Below the pieces are notes generated by a model. It did no database searches. It worked only from the letters and a program-made list of their open reading frames with translations, and was not told the origin of the DNA. 61,546 nucleotides of DNA from Fermentimonas sp. (GTDB taxonomy: Bacteria; Bacteroidota; Bacteroidia; Bacteroidales; Dysgonomonadaceae), in assembly GCA_028709385.1 (NCBI GenBank), contig JAQVXD010000012.1:1-61546 (forward strand), written 5' to 3'. The position numbers were made by a program, and so were the translations under genes. This document shows positions 1-7,870 of the stretch, piece after piece; position 1 is the stretch's first letter, and the number at the start of each line of letters is the position of its first letter.

Positions 1-83
1 TATTCTGTCCCTTATCAAGAAATTAAAGGAAGCATAAAGAATCAACTTCACATTAACTTACTAATTAAAATTTAAAAACAAGA

Positions 84-539
84 ATGGATACGCTTAGTTA
101 TAAAACCATTTCTGTAAACAGAGAAACGGCTCAGAAAGAATGGGTTGAAATAGATGCCACAGGGCAGACATTAGGGCGTCTCAGCTCAAAAGTAGCGAAA
201 CTACTTAGGGGTAAGTATAAAGCCAGCTTCACTCCACACGTGGATTGCGGTGATAATGTTATAATTCTGAATGCAGATAAAGTAGTACTTACAGGAAATA
301 AGTGGACAGAACGCACCTATTATCGCTATTCGGGATATCCGGGAGGACAGCGTGGAACAACTCCGGCTGAATTGCTGGCAAAAGGTCCGGACAGACTTTT
401 CAGAAAAGTGGTAAAAGGAATGCTGCCTAAAAATAAATTAGGTGAGGCAATTTTAAATAATCTGTTTGTGTATGCCGGAAACGAGCACCCACATCAGGCA
501 CAGAAACCAAAGAAAATAGATATAAACAGTCTTAAATAA
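84..539 (+). CDS. rplM: 50S ribosomal protein L13
   Basis: Large-subunit ribosomal protein L13 (uL13), which binds 23S rRNA early in assembly. The 151 residues carry the family core: an N-terminal WVEIDATGQTLGRLSS stretch, the HVDCGDNVI strand near residue 52, the YRYSGYPGG loop near residue 80 and the RVVKGMLP-like helix. Length is normal. It is followed after 2 bp by rpsI, the usual L13-S9 pair. The promoter lies upstream of the window or in its first 80 bases, where I see no clear -7 box and no Shine-Dalgarno sequence. Confidence 0.98.
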   Translation: MDTLSYKTISVNRETAQKEWVEIDATGQTLGRLSSKVAKLLRGKYKASFTPHVDCGDNVIILNADKVVLTGNKWTERTYYRYSGYPGGQRGTTPAELLAKGPDRLFRKVVKGMLPKNKLGEAILNNLFVYAGNEHPHQAQKPKKIDINSLK

Positions 540-541
540 TA

Positions 542-931
542 ATGATGGAAGCAGTAAATGCAATAGGAAGGCGTAAAGCAGCAGTGGCCAGGGTTTTCGT
601 GACCGAAGGTACCGGAAAGATCGTTATTAATAAACGTGATTTAGAAAATTATTTTCCCTCATCTATACTTCAGTACATTGTAAAACAACCGCTAAATACT
701 CTTGAAGTAGCTGATAAATATGATATCAGAGTAAATCTTGACGGGGGTGGCTATAAAGGACAATCAGAAGCAGTAAGATTAGGAATTGCACGCGCTTTAG
801 TGAAAATAAACCCGGAAGATAAGCCTGCATTAAGAGCACAGGGCTTTATGACACGCGACCCACGTGTGGTTGAGCGTAAGAAACCGGGACAGCCGGGCGC
901 AAGAAAGAAATTCCAATTCTCAAAACGTTAA
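542..931 (+). CDS. rpsI: 30S ribosomal protein S9
   Basis: Small-subunit protein S9 (uS9), whose basic C-terminal tail reaches the P-site tRNA. It shows the N-terminal GRRKAAVARV motif, the GGGYKGQSEAVRLGIARAL segment near residue 70 and the characteristic end FQFSKR. There are two adjacent ATG codons (542 and 545) and either could start it. The gene begins 2 bp after rplM, so translation is probably coupled. A short hairpin at 949-972 follows. Confidence 0.98.
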   Translation: MMEAVNAIGRRKAAVARVFVTEGTGKIVINKRDLENYFPSSILQYIVKQPLNTLEVADKYDIRVNLDGGGYKGQSEAVRLGIARALVKINPEDKPALRAQGFMTRDPRVVERKKPGQPGARKKFQFSKR

Positions 932-948
932 TATATTGGATGTGTATG

Positions 949-972
949 AAATCCGGATTATGCCGGATTTTT
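949..972 (+). terminator. Hairpin after rplM-rpsI
   Basis: An 8-bp perfect stem (AAATCCGG / CCGGATTT) with a 6-base loop and a short T run, 18 bp after the rpsI stop. It probably ends the L13-S9 transcript before the rpsB leader. The short T run makes it a moderate terminator. Confidence 0.65.
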
Positions 973-1116
973 ACATAAAAGCCGCAGTGACGGCAATTAC
1001 GTTTAGTATCTAAATTGTAAGGACATTATCTCTGATTAAAGTTCAGGCAAGGGTGATTTACCTTATGATTCGGCCTAAGAAAAAGAATGTAAACGAATAA
1101 TAACAAAAAAACAAAA
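973..1116 (+). promoter_or_regulatory. rpsB 5' leader with nested hairpins (candidate)
   Basis: This 144-bp region between the rpsI hairpin and rpsB has no ORF. It can fold a small stem GCCG/CGGC (981-994) and a nested hairpin, AGGC-AAGG (1045-1052) with CCTT (1061-1064) and GCCT (1073-1076). Ribosomal-protein operons often carry leaders bound by their own product, so an S2-responsive leader is a reasonable inference. I cannot match it to a known leader family and see no strong TAnnTTTG box. Confidence 0.3.
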
Positions 1117-1974
1117 ATGGCAAAGTTAGAATTTGACCAATTACTTGATGCCGGAGCGCACTTCGGCCATTTGAAAAGAAAGTGGAATCCTGCAATGGCT
1201 CCTTATATTTTTATGGAGCGTAACGGTATTCACATTATCGACCTTTACAAAACTATAGCTAAGACTGAAGAGGCTGCTGCTGCTATGAAGCAGATGGCTA
1301 AATCAGGAAAGAAGATTCTTTTCGTAGCTACTAAGAAACAGGCTAAACCTGTTGTCGAGGAAAGAGCACAGAGTGTAAACATGCCTTACGTTATAGAGCG
1401 TTGGCCCGGTGGTATGCTTACTAACTTCCCCACAATCCGCAAGGCTGTGAAGAAAATGGGAAGCATCGATAAGATGATTAAGGATGGTACCTTTGATACT
1501 CTTTCGAAAAGAGAGAAACTTCAGGTAACACGTCAGCGTGCTAAACTTGAAAAGAACCTTGGTTCTATTCAGGATCTTACCCGTCTGCCATCTGCAATAT
1601 TTGTAGTGGATGTGATGAAAGAGCAAATTGCTGTAAGAGAAGCTGAACGTTTGGGTATTCCTGTATTCGCAATCGTGGATACTAATTCTGATCCCTCTAA
1701 AATTGATTTTGTGATTCCTGCTAATGATGATGCAGCAAAAGCAATTGATTTGATCTTAGGTGTTCTGTGTGACGCTATTAAAGAGGGTCTGGAAGAGCGT
1801 AAGGTTGAAAAAGCCGACGCTGCAGCAGCTGAAGATCAGTCGGATGATGCACCACAGCGCAGGGAACGTAAGACTAAAGCTGCAAGGAAAGAGCGCGTGA
1901 AAAAAGAGGACTCTGAAGCTATGAAGGCAGCTGTTGTAAGCAAGTTTGCTAAGGACGCAGAGGTTGACGAATAA
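1117..1974 (+). CDS. rpsB: 30S ribosomal protein S2
   Basis: Small-subunit protein S2 (uS2), needed to load S1 and complete the 30S subunit. The start LLDAGAHFGHLKRKWNPAM and the ERWPGGMLTNFPTI segment are diagnostic. At 285 residues it exceeds the roughly 240-residue core because of a highly charged tail (residues about 225-285: Ala/Glu/Asp-rich, then Arg/Lys-rich), an extension I recall from other Bacteroidota. It is paired with tsf 26 bp downstream, the classic S2-EF-Ts operon. The upstream sequence is A-rich with no Shine-Dalgarno. Confidence 0.98.
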   Translation: MAKLEFDQLLDAGAHFGHLKRKWNPAMAPYIFMERNGIHIIDLYKTIAKTEEAAAAMKQMAKSGKKILFVATKKQAKPVVEERAQSVNMPYVIERWPGGMLTNFPTIRKAVKKMGSIDKMIKDGTFDTLSKREKLQVTRQRAKLEKNLGSIQDLTRLPSAIFVVDVMKEQIAVREAERLGIPVFAIVDTNSDPSKIDFVIPANDDAAKAIDLILGVLCDAIKEGLEERKVEKADAAAAEDQSDDAPQRRERKTKAARKERVKKEDSEAMKAAVVSKFAKDAEVDE

Positions 1975-2000
1975 TAAAAAACAATAAACATAAAATATAT

Positions 2001-2822
2001 ATGGCAGTAACAATGGCAGATATACAGCACCTGCGCAAAATGACAGGTGCCGGTATGATGGATTGCAAAAATGCTTTAACTGAAGCAGGCGGTGATTTCG
2101 ATAAGGCTATGGAGATTATCCGTAAAAAAGGACAGGCTGTAGCGGCTAAAAGAGAAGATCGTGATGCTTCTGAAGGTTGCGTACTTGCAAAAACTGAAGG
2201 CAATTTCGCTGCAGTAGTTGCATTACAGTGCGAAACTGACTTTGTGGCAAAGAATGAGGAATATATTGCTCTTACTGAGCAGATTCTGGATCTTGCTATG
2301 AGCAAAAAGCCTGCAACTCTTGACGAGCTGCTTGCTTTGGAACTTAGTAACGGAACCGTATCTCAGGTGATTACAGATAAGATGGCAGCTACGGGTGAAA
2401 AGATGGAGCTTGGTTTTTATGAGTATGTAACTGCTCCTTATGTGACATCTTATATTCATATGGGTAACAAACTGGCTACTGTAGTTGGTTTTAATAAAGC
2501 TGATGTTGATGAATCTGTAGCAAGAGATATTGCTATGCAGATTGCTGCTATGAATCCTATTGCTGTATCAGCTGATGGTATTCCTGCAGAGATCAAGGAG
2601 AAAGAGCTGGAGATTGCCCGCGAGAAAGCTCGTGAAGCAGGTAAACCGGAAAACTTACTTGACAGAATCGCTGAGGGTGCTTTAACTAAATTCTACAAGG
2701 AGTCTACACTTCTTCAACAGGATTATGTGAAGGATTCCAAGAAGACTATCGAACAGTTTATTAAAGAAAATGATAAGGAATTAGAGGTTACCGAATTCAA
2801 ACGTGTATCATTGAACGTTTGA
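2001..2822 (+). CDS. tsf: Elongation factor Ts
   Basis: Nucleotide-exchange factor that releases GDP from EF-Tu. The N-terminal UBA-like domain (residues 1-55) holds RKMTGAGMMDCKNAL; the EF-Tu contact motif TDFVAKNEEY lies near residue 80. At 273 residues it is close to the usual size. It is co-transcribed with rpsB and followed by a strong bidirectional terminator. The frame has an earlier ATG at 2001 and another at 2013; the first is kept because it is nearest to rpsB. Confidence 0.98.
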   Translation: MAVTMADIQHLRKMTGAGMMDCKNALTEAGGDFDKAMEIIRKKGQAVAAKREDRDASEGCVLAKTEGNFAAVVALQCETDFVAKNEEYIALTEQILDLAMSKKPATLDELLALELSNGTVSQVITDKMAATGEKMELGFYEYVTAPYVTSYIHMGNKLATVVGFNKADVDESVARDIAMQIAAMNPIAVSADGIPAEIKEKELEIAREKAREAGKPENLLDRIAEGALTKFYKESTLLQQDYVKDSKKTIEQFIKENDKELEVTEFKRVSLNV

Positions 2823-2858
2823 TTGTAGCAGAAGATTTACTTATTAAGATATAATTTT

Positions 2859-2890
2859 AAAAGCTTCGGATTGTTCCGGAGCTTTTTTTT
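2859..2890 (+). terminator. Terminator after tsf, shared with the convergent gene
   Basis: The stem AAAGCTTCGGA / TCCGGAGCTTT has one G-U pair and ends in eight T residues. It lies between convergent tsf and the phosphopantetheinyl transferase gene, and can serve both strands because an A run precedes the stem. Confidence 0.88.
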
Positions 2891-2905
2891 GACTATACTT
2901 TTAGA

Positions 2906-3541
2906 TTACTCAGTGTCTACAACCCAAGTAAGAACATACTCAGGATGTACTTCGTAATTGAGATTGTAGGTTCTGTTTTCTGCTGTTCTGAATTCAGTGG
3001 CTGTAATTACTCCATTTTGCTCAGGAGTAAACCTGTGAATTAACAGATGTTTTTTGAAATCGATACCCTGTTCATTAATCAATTTGAACATGCACTCTTT
3101 TACTGACCAGTGAAGTAGTTGGTGCAGGATCTTTTGTTCAGGATCGATATGCTCTTTTTCGGAAACAAATTTATATGCAAGCTTTTCAACTCTGTCTGAT
3201 TTAATCTCTATATCTATTCCTACAGGAAATGATTTATTCAGTATTATTGCTGCATGGTTTCTGGTGTGAGATATGCTGATGTTATAGGAACTGTCGGCAA
3301 GATAGGGCTTGCCGTCTTCCCTGTTTTGTATTATTTTTGTTTCGCCAAGAAGCTCGAATAGCATAATTCTTGTACAAAGCCATTCCGTGATACGTCTCTT
3401 AGAGCGTAAACTGTTTATATAGTTGTTGGCCTCTGATCGGAGAGTGGGTGGGAAGAGCTCTAAAAGCTCTTCAATAGTTTCGTCCATTTTCCAGATACCC
3501 ATCAGAGATCCGTCGACTGAATAATCTTTCCTGATAAGCAT
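2906..3541 (-). CDS. 4'-phosphopantetheinyl transferase superfamily protein
   Basis: Transfers phosphopantetheine from CoA to a serine of acyl or peptidyl carrier proteins. The superfamily motifs are visible: VGIDIE with the metal-binding Asp and Glu near residue 108, and WSVKECMFKL near residue 145 with the catalytic Lys-Glu pair. At 211 residues it resembles the Sfp/EntD group more than the shorter AcpS. It starts 7 bp after the gldE stop on the same strand and is probably co-transcribed. No carrier-protein or synthetase genes are nearby, so the substrate cannot be told. Confidence 0.85.
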   Translation of the reverse strand: MLIRKDYSVDGSLMGIWKMDETIEELLELFPPTLRSEANNYINSLRSKRRITEWLCTRIMLFELLGETKIIQNREDGKPYLADSSYNISISHTRNHAAIILNKSFPVGIDIEIKSDRVEKLAYKFVSEKEHIDPEQKILHQLLHWSVKECMFKLINEQGIDFKKHLLIHRFTPEQNGVITATEFRTAENRTYNLNYEVHPEYVLTWVVDTE

Positions 3542-3548
3542 AAGTTAT

Positions 3549-4886
3549 TTATTCAACGTCTTTTAGTTTTGTTTTGGGAGGAATGTAGCGCACTTTAATA
3601 ATTCTCTTCTTACTCATTTCCTCAGCCTGGAAAGTGTATTTTTTATATGTAAATGTTTCTTTCCTTTTTGGGAAATCACCTTTTAGCTCCAGAAGGAGTC
3701 CTGCGAGAGTGTCAACTTCAACGGACATCACCTCGAAATCCTTTTCGGAGACATTAGTGATTTTTATAAAATCCTCAAGTGGTGTTTTACCTTCAAATAT
3801 GTATGATCCGTCTGAAGCCATCGTGTAGAAGGGCAATTCTTCGTCATACTCGTCGCTGATATCTCCGACTATCTCTTCGAGAATATCTTCCATCGTTACT
3901 AAACCTGATGTGCCTCCATATTCATCTACAACAATTGCCATATGAATTTTGTTTGTGCGGAACTCTTCAAGTAAATCATCGATTCGTTTGGAGCCGGGCA
4001 CAAAATATGCTGAGCGGATAAGCGACTGCCATTTGAAATTGTGAGGTTTGCCAAGATGTGGGAGGAGGTCTTTTACATAAAGTATGCCTTTAATGTTATC
4101 TGGATTCTCTTCGAATACCGGTATACGGGAGAATCCTGCTTCGACTATGAACTCTATTACATCAACAAAAAGCGTTTCTATGTTAATGGCTATCATATCA
4201 CTTCTGGATATCTTGATGTCATCCACACTCTTATCCCTGAATCTGATAATGCCTTCAAGCATCTCCTTTTCCTGATCGCGTGATTCTACGTCTGAAGTAA
4301 TTTCAAATGCTTTGGATAGATCATCCATTGACAACTCATGCCTGGTAAATGAGACAGGGCGGTTGTATGAGGATGTTCTTTTTGCCAGAAAACCGGATAA
4401 AGGGCTCATTAATTTGTTGATCACTCTTATTATCGGTGCATGCCTGGAGGCGAACTTATGCGGATTGTGGGATGCATATAACTTTGGAAGGATATCTACA
4501 AAAAGAAGAATTACACATATTGTTATGATAACTTCGAGTATGAGTTTTGAACCGATTTCGCCGGCAAAGTAGGGGATTCTGTTCAGAAGATATATAATCA
4601 GTACCGCAATAGTTACATTTAGCAGGTTGTACGTTAAGACTATAGATGCCAGCAGCTTTTCGGGCTTTTTGAGTAATTTGTTTATTTGGTCTGCCGATGG
4701 TTCGGAAGATTCATCCAGTTTATCCTTCTGCTCTTCCCTTAATGAGAAAAAAGCAACCTCCGACCCGGAGACGATAGCATTGATAATAATAAGCAGAAGG
4801 AGAATTGCTGATAAAGCATAGTTTGAAACCGCGGGTGTAAAGACCTGCAGGCTTACCTGTAAAAACGATAAAGGGTCAGGATCCAA
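3549..4886 (-). CDS. gldE: GldE-type CBS-domain membrane protein (CNNM/CorC family)
   Basis: An inner-membrane protein of the CNNM/HlyC-CorC family. It has a DUF21-type domain with three hydrophobic segments (about residues 22-45, 80-103 and 112-135), a pair of CBS domains (about 210-340, with GYVKDL-like and VVDEYGGTSGLVTMEDILEEIVG motifs) and a C-terminal CorC_HlyC domain. It is annotated GldE in Bacteroidota because the flavobacterial gene affects gliding, but homologues occur in non-gliding Bacteroidales and ion transport is more likely. It is separated from ssb by a terminator, so it needs its own promoter, which I do not see clearly. Confidence 0.85.
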   Translation of the reverse strand: MDPDPLSFLQVSLQVFTPAVSNYALSAILLLLIIINAIVSGSEVAFFSLREEQKDKLDESSEPSADQINKLLKKPEKLLASIVLTYNLLNVTIAVLIIYLLNRIPYFAGEIGSKLILEVIITICVILLFVDILPKLYASHNPHKFASRHAPIIRVINKLMSPLSGFLAKRTSSYNRPVSFTRHELSMDDLSKAFEITSDVESRDQEKEMLEGIIRFRDKSVDDIKISRSDMIAINIETLFVDVIEFIVEAGFSRIPVFEENPDNIKGILYVKDLLPHLGKPHNFKWQSLIRSAYFVPGSKRIDDLLEEFRTNKIHMAIVVDEYGGTSGLVTMEDILEEIVGDISDEYDEELPFYTMASDGSYIFEGKTPLEDFIKITNVSEKDFEVMSVEVDTLAGLLLELKGDFPKRKETFTYKKYTFQAEEMSKKRIIKVRYIPPKTKLKDVE

Positions 4887-4910
4887 GTGATAATGATTTA
4901 GTGAAACAAA

Positions 4911-4936
4911 AAGAGAATGTTATATAACATTCTCTT
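4911..4936 (-). terminator. Terminator after ssb
   Basis: A perfect 26-bp inverted repeat (half-site AAGAGAATGTTAT) between the ssb stop and the gldE start. Read on the minus strand it ends in TTTTTG, so it works as an ssb terminator and should uncouple ssb from gldE. Perfect symmetry could also make it a protein-binding site, but the T run favours termination. Confidence 0.75.
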
Positions 4937-4955
4937 ACAAAATTACGATGTTTTT

Positions 4956-5399
4956 TTAGAATGGCAAATCATCTACATCAGAATTATTATCCATTTCATT
5001 AGTTGTGTCTTCTGAACTGGTGTAATCCTGTTTGATGCCTGAACTTTCATTCTCCCCGCTTCCTCCTTTTCTGCTAAGCAGCTCAAGACTATCGGCTATA
5101 ATTTCAGTTATATATCTTTTAACTCCGTTTTGGTCGTCGTACGAACGGGTTTTTATTTTCCCCTCAATATAAACTAATGTGCCTTTTTTTACAAATCTCT
5201 CGGCTATTTGTGCAAGACCTCTTCTGCAGACAACATTGTGCCACTCTGTTCTATCGGGTATCTGCGTACCGCTTGAAGTAGTGAATCCTCTTTCATTTGT
5301 TGCTACTGAGAAGTTTGCTAACGCATTGCCCTCGTCAAAATACTTCATTTCCGGGTCTTTACCCACATTTCCTACTAATATAACTTTGTTAACCGACAT
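4956..5399 (-). CDS. ssb: Single-stranded DNA-binding protein
   Basis: Binds single-stranded DNA during replication and repair and recruits partners through its tail. The OB-fold covers residues 1-105 (MSVNKVILVGNVGKDPE, then WHNVVCRRGLAQIAERFVKKG). A Ser/Asn/Asp-rich linker leads to the acidic tip DVDDLPF, the known docking peptide. The 147-residue length is typical. It is expressed from a canonical promoter at 5446-5476 and ended by the hairpin at 4911-4936. Confidence 0.97.
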   Translation of the reverse strand: MSVNKVILVGNVGKDPEMKYFDEGNALANFSVATNERGFTTSSGTQIPDRTEWHNVVCRRGLAQIAERFVKKGTLVYIEGKIKTRSYDDQNGVKRYITEIIADSLELLSRKGGSGENESSGIKQDYTSSEDTTNEMDNNSDVDDLPF

Positions 5400-5445
5400 A
5401 ACTAATAATTTATTTGGTTTGAAAAACAGCTGTTAAGCTTTAAAA

Positions 5446-5476
5446 CAAAAATAAACATTATTTTATAATTACACAA
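5446..5476 (-). promoter_or_regulatory. ssb promoter
   Basis: On the minus strand: TTG (5474-5476), a 20-base spacer, then TATTTTTG (5446-5453), matching the Bacteroidota -33/-7 consensus TTTG-N19-21-TAnnTTTG. The start codon is 47 bp downstream. Confidence 0.75.
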
Positions 5477-5587
5477 TTACAAAAGCCTATTGTTCAAAAA
5501 TATTGAGTATATTGGCATAACAGGTTTCAATTAGTTCAAAAATAGAAAAATTGTATATATTTATTTTTAGGGTTGAGAAAAAAGCTA

Positions 5588-5595
5588 TATATTTG
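5588..5595 (+). promoter_or_regulatory. -7 box of the HU gene
   Basis: TATATTTG matches TAnnTTTG, 65 bp before the HU start codon. No TTG stands at the usual 19-21 base distance; one lies 12 bases upstream (5573-5575). Confidence 0.6.
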
Positions 5596-5660
5596 CATTC
5601 CAAAATTTTACTAGCTAGAGAGTTGCTGTAAATTATTAATAATATAAACATATCAAAAAA

Positions 5661-5948
5661 ATGACTAAAGCAGATATTGTAAACGAAATTGCGAAGAGGA
5701 CTGGTGTCGACAAAGCATCGGTATTGTCAACAGTTGAATCTTTCATGGATGTTGTTAAAGATTCATTGGCTAACGATGAGAATGTGTATTTGAGAGGATT
5801 TGGCAGCTTCATCGTTAAAAAAAGAGCTCAAAAAACTGCTCGTAATATTTCAAAGAATACAACTATTATAATTCCAGCACACAATATACCCGCTTTCAAG
5901 CCATCAAAAACGTTTGTTGCTCAGGTTAAGGAAATTAAAGTAGATTAA
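5661..5948 (+). CDS. HU/IHF-family DNA-binding protein
   Basis: Nucleoid protein that bends DNA as a dimer. It begins MTKADIVNEIAKRTG, has the conserved VYLRGFGSFIVKKR segment near residue 50 and the beta-arm region around NIPAFKPSK with the tip proline. Length 95 is normal for HU. The 30-residue gene at 5971 follows after 22 bp and shares its transcript, with a hairpin then separating both from rng. HU and IHF subunits cannot be told apart here. Confidence 0.95.
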   Translation: MTKADIVNEIAKRTGVDKASVLSTVESFMDVVKDSLANDENVYLRGFGSFIVKKRAQKTARNISKNTTIIIPAHNIPAFKPSKTFVAQVKEIKVD

Positions 5949-5970
5949 TTAAAAATAGGAGAATTAAAAC

Positions 5971-6063
5971 ATGCCAAGCGGAAAAAAAAGGAAAAGGCAT
6001 AAAATGTCTGTCCACAAAAGAAAAAAAAGACTAAGAAAGAACAGGCACAAGAAGAAAAAATAA
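5971..6063 (+). CDS. 30-residue basic microprotein, AURKAIP1/COX24 (bS22/mS38)-like
   Basis: A 30-codon gene from ATG 5971 to TAA 6061-6063. The product begins MPSGKKRKRHKMSVHKRK and ends in NRHKKKK; 20 of its 30 residues are Lys or Arg. The KKRKRHK...HKRKKRLRKNRHK pattern resembles the AURKAIP1/COX24 domain, found in mitochondrial mS38 and the short actinobacterial ribosomal protein bS22. I infer a ribosome-bound peptide near the decoding region. It lies 22 bp after the HU gene and before a 12-bp-stem hairpin. Unlike its neighbours it has AGGAG (5957-5961) 9 bases before ATG. Similar peptides upstream of rng are familiar to me from other Bacteroidota. Confidence 0.8.
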   Translation: MPSGKKRKRHKMSVHKRKKRLRKNRHKKKK

Positions 6064-6091
6064 GCCTGTAGTTTATTTCAGCCATATACAG

Positions 6092-6138
6092 GAACAAACT
6101 TATAAGAAAACCATCAGGGTGATAAGTTTGTTCTTTGT
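6092..6138 (+). terminator. Terminator after the HU/microprotein transcript
   Basis: A perfect 12-bp stem (GAACAAACTTAT / ATAAGTTTGTTC) with an 18-base loop, followed by a weak T-rich tail. It lies 28 bp after the microprotein stop. Confidence 0.7.
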
Positions 6139-6232
6139 GTATAAAATAGGGAATAGTTCAGGAGTGAACTCCCTTTCTGTTGAGATGACAGAAGAAAAAC
6201 ATTATTTTAATCATTATTAAAAAAGAACAATT

Positions 6233-7801
6233 GTGACAAGCGAACTTGTTGTAGATGTTCAACCAAAGGAGATTACGATTGCAGTTCTTGAAGACAAGAA
6301 ACTAGTTGAATTGCAACAGGAAAATCAAGACGAATCATACTCGGTTGGAAATATCTACATGGGCAAAGTCAAAAAGCTTATGCCCGCCCTTAACGCCGCA
6401 TTTGTGAACGTGGGACACAAAAAGGACGCTTTTCTTCACTATTTGGATTTAGGGGTTGAATTCAACTCGATTCTGAATTTTCAGAAGCTTGCTGAAGACA
6501 AGAAAAAAAATCTGCAGCTCCAGAAGATGAAGCTGCAACCCGATATCGATAAAGATGGATTAATCTCGGATGTACTGAAAGTGGGACAGGAAATTTTGGT
6601 ACAAGTTGCCAAAGAGCCTATCTCTACTAAAGGTCCAAGATTGACATCTGAAATTTCTTTCGCGGGAAGGTTTATGGTTTTAATACCATTTATCAACCGT
6701 GTATCGGTATCACAGAAAATTAAGTCACGGGAGGAGCGAGCACGGCTTCGTCAGCTTATTCAAAGTATAAAGCCCAAAAATTACGGGGTTATTATAAGAA
6801 CAAATGCTGAAGGAAAGCGAGTGGCTGACCTCGATGCAGAACTTAAGGTTCTGATTAAAAGATGGGAGGATTGTATAAGCAAGATACAGAGAGCCAAAGC
6901 GCCATCTCTTATTTATGAAGAGACTGGACGTACAGTAGCTCTGTTGCGCGATATTTTTAATCCCTCATTCGAACAGATACACATCAATGACAGTGATGTA
7001 TCTAAACAAATTTCCGAATATGTAAGTCTCATTGCACCTGACAGGAAAAATATCGTAAAGGAATATAAGGGTGCATTGCCAATCTTAGATAATTTCGGTA
7101 TTACAAAACAGGTAAAATCGCTCTTTGGAAAAACTGTTACATTTAAAAATGGTGCTTATCTCATTATAGAGCATACAGAAGCGTTGCATGTGATTGACGT
7201 CAACAGCGGAAATCGTAACAAATCAAAACTGGGTCAGGAAGACAGCGCATACGAAGTAAATGTTGCTGCTGCAGAAGAGATTGCCCGCCAGCTTAGATTA
7301 CGCGATATGGGAGGCATTATTGTAATTGACTTTATCGATATGAATAAAGGTGAGCATCGAAACAAGCTATTGTCTAAGATGCAGGAGCTGATGTCGACTG
7401 ATAGAGCAAAGCATAACATTTTACCATTGAGTAAGTTCGGGTTAATGCAGATAACACGTCAGCGTGTGCGCCCCGAAATGGAAATAGCCACAAGCGAAGT
7501 ATGCCCCACTTGCTTTGGCAAAGGAAAAATAAAATCGTCGTTCCTATTTACAGATACTCTGGAAGGAAAGATTGATTATTTGACAAATAGTCTGAAAGTG
7601 AAGAAATTCAGTCTGCACATACACCCTTATGTTGCAGCGTATGTTCAGCAAGGTTTCTTTTCGTTGAAAGGTAAATGGAAGAAAAAGTATAATGCAGCTA
7701 TGAGAATAATACCTAATCAAAAATTAGGATTCCTGCAATACGAATTCTATGATAAAGACGGAAACGAAATCGATCTGAAGGAAGAAATTGAAATGAAATA
7801 G
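6233..7801 (+). CDS. rng: Ribonuclease G/E family endoribonuclease
   Basis: Single-strand-specific endoribonuclease for rRNA maturation and mRNA decay. An S1-like domain is visible at about residues 35-75 (NIYMGKVKKLMPALNAAFVN). The catalytic metal site follows with VIDVNSG and GGIIVIDFIDM (acidic residues near 322 and 365). The zinc-link motif C424-P-T-C427 mediates dimerisation. At 522 residues without the long RNase E tail it is RNase G sized. The start is GTG at 6233. A terminator at 7831-7866 separates it from convergent priA. Confidence 0.95.
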   Translation: MTSELVVDVQPKEITIAVLEDKKLVELQQENQDESYSVGNIYMGKVKKLMPALNAAFVNVGHKKDAFLHYLDLGVEFNSILNFQKLAEDKKKNLQLQKMKLQPDIDKDGLISDVLKVGQEILVQVAKEPISTKGPRLTSEISFAGRFMVLIPFINRVSVSQKIKSREERARLRQLIQSIKPKNYGVIIRTNAEGKRVADLDAELKVLIKRWEDCISKIQRAKAPSLIYEETGRTVALLRDIFNPSFEQIHINDSDVSKQISEYVSLIAPDRKNIVKEYKGALPILDNFGITKQVKSLFGKTVTFKNGAYLIIEHTEALHVIDVNSGNRNKSKLGQEDSAYEVNVAAAEEIARQLRLRDMGGIIVIDFIDMNKGEHRNKLLSKMQELMSTDRAKHNILPLSKFGLMQITRQRVRPEMEIATSEVCPTCFGKGKIKSSFLFTDTLEGKIDYLTNSLKVKKFSLHIHPYVAAYVQQGFFSLKGKWKKKYNAAMRIIPNQKLGFLQYEFYDKDGNEIDLKEEIEMK

Positions 7802-7830
7802 CTTCCGTATTAGCGGAACTACAAATAGTA

Positions 7831-7866
7831 TAAAAGCCGGTATTCCATTTGGGGTACCGGTTTTTT
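7831..7866 (+). terminator. Bidirectional terminator between rng and priA
   Basis: The stem AAAGCCGGTATTCC / GGGGTACCGGTTTTTT pairs with one or two G-U pairs and ends in T6. It lies between convergent rng and priA, and the minus-strand reading also ends in a T-rich run. Confidence 0.85.
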
Positions 7867-7870
7867 GCAT

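Noticed and set aside
4911..4936. Perfect palindrome before gldE as an operator
   Set aside because: The minus-strand T run and its place just after the ssb stop make a terminator the simpler reading.
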